From Salvia splendens (taxonomy: Eukaryota; Streptophyta; Magnoliopsida; Lamiales; Lamiaceae): DNA of 64,000 nt. This document shows, piece after piece, positions 59,219-64,000 of this stretch. Location of the stretch: the NCBI RefSeq assembly GCF_004379255.2, contig NC_056033.1, forward strand, positions 5,808,172-5,872,171. The letters run 5' to 3'. The notes beneath the pieces are model-generated. The model was not told the origin of the DNA. It worked only from the letters and a program-made list of their open reading frames with translations, and made no database searches. A program made the position numbers and the translations under genes. How positions within the stretch are numbered: the stretch's first letter is position 1; every line of letters begins with the position of its first letter.

Positions 59219-60578
59219 ATAGGGGTATTATTCACTTAGTTGTTGTGGCGCCAAACTTTTGATTGTATAGTTATTTTATAGTTCGATTATTAAAAAAATC
59301 ATATAAATGACACGATCTTGAACTGTCAATACTCTTAATATGAGCTCGTGATCATTTATTTTTTGCACCCAACAAATTTTGTGAACATTTGTTTTTAAAC
59401 ACAAACTAATAGTCTCTCTTTTCAGAATTTAATGTCCCGTTATAGGCTATAGCTCCACGATTTTAAATAGTACATTAATTTTATAATAAACTAGAATGAA
59501 ATGAATTAATAATATAATGTGATTTTCAAATATTAAAAATAGTAAAAATGAAACGCAGAACATTTCATTTTGAATATCCTAAAATAACAATATGAAACAT
59601 TTAGTGTCATAAATGAGTACACGAATATGTTGCTTTGATTTTGAGTTGTCGCTTACAAAATGTGATGAATGATAATCCTAAGTCATAGTAGCATTATGTG
59701 AATATACGTGACGTTTCAGACAATATAACAGTGAGAATTAATATAAGATAAGCCAAAATATTGTTTATCAGTAAGTAAATTAGTTATAGAGGTGGACGTG
59801 AGATGAATAATCATGATATTGTGCAAACCGGCCAAAATATATTTTCATGGACCAAATTTTTGAAAAAAAATGCAATCAGGTAACAGATAAAATTATGCAT
59901 GGCACTAAACATGACAACATAAGTTTTTTTTTTAATCTTTAAATAAAGAACAATTATAATGATAAAAGATAAGTGAAAGTAAGACCGTGTTGAAAGGAGC
60001 AAAAACTACATTTCATTTGTTCTATTATACTCCGTACCTCAATCGTATTTATTTTATCAACTAATTATTATAGTTGATTCATCTCTTTTTATTAAAAATC
60101 AATGCTTTTATCTCTTTTATTTTATTTTGTGTTTTACTTAATTTTCAATTCATTTATTTATTCTATTATTTATGTCATTTTATTTCTTATACAAACATTA
60201 TTTTCTGAAATTTATATCCAAAACAAATACTTCATATTACTTGTAATGAGATGAAGGGAGTGTATGATTTGTTGAGTTCAAATAAGATTGGAGGAGTACT
60301 TGTTATAAAAGCTTTGATCACAATTTATTTACTACTATAAAAAAGTACGACTCCTATTACTAATAAAACAGATAAAATAATTATTTAAAGTAACGGAAGA
60401 TATGAAATACTATATAGTGGTAGTATTATTATTTGTTTTGGTCCTTTTGGATGAGTTGTAGCAGTAGAGTTAATAAAGAAAAAAAGTCGTCCAGGTTGGA
60501 GCACAAGTTGTGAGGGAGAAGAAAGTGAAGGCTGCTGCCGGCGAAGAATGAGACGGCGACACTGCGGCGGCACAGAAG
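59219..60578. other. Intergenic and promoter of the PBL-like kinase
   Basis: AT-rich. A decayed Stowaway-like element may span about 60030-60260 (CTCCGTACCTCAATCG ... GAGATGAAGGGAG) but lacks a clean TA on the right. The last 150 bases are less AT-rich and should hold the kinase leader. Confidence 0.5.
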
Positions 60579-63500
60579 ATGGGAAATTGCGGCACTAGGG
60601 AGGAGTCCGCGGTTGTATCCACCGCGCATCAACACCACCAAGGTCCGCCCTCATTAATTTACCCACATTTCTCTTTATCTCTCTCTCCCTCCCTCCACAA
60701 TCAGATCTAGGTTTCACTCCTCAATTCATGCTCAACTCTTCCTCATTTTATTAATTCTTCTACCACACTTATTTACCTGCTTGAGAGGAATTTCAAGCCT
60801 GAACATGTCTGGAGATCGCTACTCGCAGTTAGGGTTTCTCATTAATTATGATGTAAAATTGCACTGTTTAATTGCTGGAAAAAAGGAGTATTAATTTAGA
60901 GCGCAATGTGCAGTGCACCAGCAGCTACAAGTGCTGTCATTGCCGACTAGGAATCCAGCCACAGATAAGAAGCACAGCCGCTCCATTTCAGATCTGAGCG
61001 ATCCTTCAACCCCTCGAAACTTCGAGGACTTCCGTAAAAACGCCCTGCTCTACACCCACGTCATTGCTTTCACCCTTTTTGAGCTTGAGACCATCACTAA
61101 GAGCTTCCGTTCAGACTACATTCTTGGAGAAGGTGGTTTTGGGACTGTGTACAAAGGCTACATTGATGAGAATGTTAGGGTTGGTCTCAAATCTCTCCCT
61201 GTAGCCGTCAAAGTGCTTAACAAGGAAGGTCTTCAGGGCCACCGCGAATGGCTAGTGAGTTTCCCATGTCTATTCCTGGGACCGGATGTTAAATTCTGTT
61301 TTCCTTGTCCCATCCATAAACACGAGAAAGGTTATATGCTAATTTTGAACTCATTGATGCAGACTGAGGTCAACTTCCTTGGGCAGCTCAGGCATCCTCA
61401 TTTAGTGAAGTTGATTGGATATTGCTGTGAGGATGACCACAGGTTACTTGTTTATGAATTCATGTTTAGAGGAAGTCTTGAGAATCATCTGTTTCGAAGT
61501 ATGTCCCATTTCCGATCCCTTTTCAAGCAATGCTTTAGAGTTGTTTCCTATGCTTCTATGCTCAAATTGTCTCTGTATATGACTGGTATTGAAAATTTTA
61601 ATGATACCTAGTGGGGTCACATAATATTTTTTTAGAAGTGAACTGAAAGAAAATTCTTCATGCATTTGCCATCCTAATGAAAAGATTGTGTTGTTATATG
61701 ATACGATGTTACATGCTCAATAAGTCCAGAGATCTGAAAATGTACCGTTCCGAACTAAATTTTTTGCCCAAGAGAGATGCTCTTATGGCCCACTGTATCA
61801 TCTACCACACTTTTCTGTATGATTGTTTCATTGTATTTCTTATTTAAATAGTGCATGCAGTGTTTTCTACTTATTGATTATTTCCTACTTATTTTTTCTT
61901 TTGCTCTATTTTTTCTTCACTATTACTCTTAGCGTGATTATTCTGTTCTGCTATGTGCTTGCCAATTTGAATAAAGTTTTTATTATGTCATAATCATTTG
62001 CTGAACACAATTAACCTGAAATTTTGCTGAGGCATCTAGAAGCAACTGTTCCACTATCTTGGTCGACAAGAATGATGATTGCTCTTGGGGCTGCTAAGGG
62101 GCTTGCTTTCCTTCATAATGCCGAGAGGCCAGTTATTTACCGGGACTTCAAAACTTCCAACATTCTGCTAGATTCAGTAAGTGATGCGATTGAAATTCTA
62201 TGGGGACTTTGTTTGAAAGTTAAAATTATGCATTCACTTAATTTTTTCAGCAACATAGTTTTATCTGGTATCACTTGCTTTCTTGATCTGGTATTTTATG
62301 CCAAATCTCTTTGTTGCAGGATTATATAGCCAAGCTTTCTGATTTTGGTCTTGCAAAAGCAGGGCCGCAAGGTGATGAGACCCATGTATCTACTCGAGTA
62401 ATGGGAACCTATGGCTATGCTGCGCCTGAATATGTTATGACTGGTAATACGAAATATATTTTGTTTCCTTGCACATTGCAAGATAACTGCTTGGGGTTTC
62501 TGTAGGAAATGCATATCCAAAAGCATTCTTTTTATCTAAATATTAAGGGCTAGAAGCTTGATTTTCTAACTGGTATTTATAGATACAGAAGCCTTCTGAT
62601 GGTTGTTTTGTTGGTTTCTTTTTGTCTTGTTCCAAAGATTCCCTTCAAATAATGTATATAGGGGGTTTTCTAAATGCTTTCCTTTGGTCTTGATGTCTGG
62701 ATTTTTAATTTTTTTCACTGTGGAATAAAGTAGATTTTTCAACAGGCAAGACCATGCTTTTCAGTTTAAATGAACAATGTTGATAGGAAGGACATCTGAA
62801 TTGAACACAACAATTTTGGAAAAGGAAAACACTTTATTCCATGGCATATATGTCATTCTTTGTTTTCCTAATATAAAAAGATGTCAGTGTGGAGAATGAT
62901 CATAAATAGATATGAAAGTATTGAAAACTTGAAATTCATTCAGATTAGCCTTGTAAATTTTGCTGCATTTTTACCTTAGATTAGATTCACACTTCAAGCC
63001 AATATCAGCATTTGAAGCGTGCACTCATTAGTCTTTTAATACCAATATAAGAAAACTGTATGTTTTTTAAAAGTATTCCAGGCAGTTCTGGGATAGATGT
63101 GAAAAGTTGATTCTCTTATTTCTCTTCAAACATCTTCAACCTTTGTATCACTTATCTATATGTAGATTCACCTCTTGTGCGTTTTTCGTTCCTTTCCCGC
63201 CATGAAATTAAGTATCTAGACTTACTGTATATATACATAGCTCTCCTATCTAATTAAACTCTACATGAGATGCACAGGACACCTTACTGCCAGGAGTGAT
63301 GTGTACAGCTTTGGGGTAGTTCTTCTGGAGCTATTAACAGGGAGAAAGTCAGTAGACAAGACGAGGCCTAGCAAAGAACAAAGTTTGGTAGATTGGGCGA
63401 GGCCAAAGCTAAATGACAAGCGGAAGATGCTTCAAATCATAGACCCTAGATTAGAGAATCAGTATTCAGTAAGGGGAGCCCAGAAAGCTTGCAGTTTGGC

Positions 63501-63777
63501 ATACTATTGTCTGAGCCAAAACCCAAAGGCCAGACCATTAATGAGCGATGTGGTTGAGACTTTGGAACCGTTACAGTCTAGTGGCGGTAATGAAGTCTCT
63601 CCATCATCGTCATCAACCCCTACGCTCCTGTGCAGTGGCAGTCCGTTTGTGACAGGAAGGATTCCAGATTATCGGGTGCATCGTAGATTTGCTGGGGCAG
63701 GCGGAACTGGTGTCGGTTGTCGGTCCACCAACCCGAATTGCTCCCCTGGTGGCCCTGCAGCTTGCCGGGTTAGGTGA
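60579..63777 (+). CDS. Receptor-like cytoplasmic kinase, RLCK-VII (PBL8/PBL16-like)
   Basis: Six exons (60579-60642, 60914-61254, 61363-61498, 62040-62176, 62320-62443, 63278-63777) encode 433 residues. The first exon starts MGNCGTREE: Gly2 is an N-myristoylation site and Cys4 a likely palmitoylation site, so the kinase should sit on the plasma membrane. The kinase domain spans about 80-370: glycine loop [21 protein letters not shown] lysine, catalytic loop [10 protein letters not shown] (Tyr in place of the usual His, as is normal in this family), SDFGLAKAG, and [10 protein letters not shown]. The Ser/Gly-rich tail is disordered. Such kinases relay signals from pattern or peptide receptors to calcium, ROS and MAPK outputs. 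The small first exon is short (64 bases) but supplies the lipid-anchor start; the next ATG-like start would lack it. Confidence 0.92.
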
Positions 63778-64000
63778 GCCAAGAGTCACGGCTGTAGTAG
63801 CCTTCAAGATGTATGTACACGGTGTTAATGTGCCTGCCTGGATATGTATATCATAATTATGATAGCAACAGGCTTGTTGATTGTTAATGTAGCTAAGTGC
63901 TTTTGTGTTGATGATGCTTTGTTCCAACTTCGAAATTGCAATCTGGAGTGAGAGTCGATTTTACCGTCGATGTATGTTATATGTGTCCTTGTAGTAGTTT
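63778..64000 (+). other. 3' UTR and flank of the PBL-like kinase
   Basis: Non-coding sequence after the TGA at 63775-63777, probably 3' UTR for most of its length. No new gene starts before the window ends. Confidence 0.5.

Overview
This is a plant nuclear window, almost certainly a eudicot. The evidence is AT-rich intergenic DNA, many short GT-AG introns, a complete MIR164 hairpin, a class III peroxidase, CIPK, FERONIA-like and RLCK-VII kinases, a BP80-type vacuolar sorting receptor, and typical plant transposons (Tat-lineage Gypsy, PIF/Harbinger, Stowaway, hAT MITEs, a TRIM). An asterid such as a Lamiales species would fit, but nothing in the window proves the order.

Layout. 1-208: 3' end of a wound-induced-protein-1-like gene. 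363-2468: Harbinger element A with a broken ORF1. 2.5-8.2 kb: gene-free AT-rich DNA. 8.2-8.5 kb: MIR164 with its own TATA box. 9.7-14.8 kb: 15-exon nucleotide-sugar transporter (minus). 15.3-15.9 kb: hAT-type MITE. 18.0-19.5 kb: secretory peroxidase. 20.5-21.5 kb: a Stowaway MITE and a TRIM. 22.8-24.1 kb: intronless CIPK (minus). 25.8-36.3 kb: a 10.5-kb Tat-lineage LTR retrotransposon with 593-bp LTRs differing at one site. It carries gag-protease, a leaky-looking UAG, a damaged pol with two RNase H domains, and a spliced antisense gene. 36.3-40.9 kb: gene-free DNA with Stowaway elements, a degenerate repeat array and a MITE inside a (TA)n tract. 40.9-42.9 kb: a Harbinger end fragment abutting Harbinger element B, which carries only a damaged transposase. 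44.3-47.1 kb: 11-exon vacuolar sorting receptor (minus). 47.8-48.6 kb: small coiled-coil protein gene with a GC-AG intron (minus). 50.3-52.3 kb: Harbinger element C with an intact ORF1 only. 53.6-56.1 kb: intronless FERONIA-like receptor kinase. 56.9-58.4 kb: V-ATPase subunit E. 58.7-59.2 kb: second hAT-type MITE. 60.6-63.8 kb: six-exon PBL-type cytoplasmic kinase.

How the parts relate. The host genes are separate transcription units with no sign of co-regulation. Several serve the endomembrane system (sugar-nucleotide transporter, sorting receptor, proton pump subunit) and several serve signalling (CIPK, FERONIA-like, PBL-like), but this is normal gene mixing. The most interesting material is in the mobile DNA. 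The Tat element combines a readthrough-type stop context between gag-protease and pol with a four-exon antisense gene. The three Harbinger elements split the usual two genes, two carrying ORF1 only and one carrying transposase only. MIR164 is the main non-coding host gene. Exon limits were set by hand from splice signals, reading frame and family knowledge; no search or transcript evidence was available.
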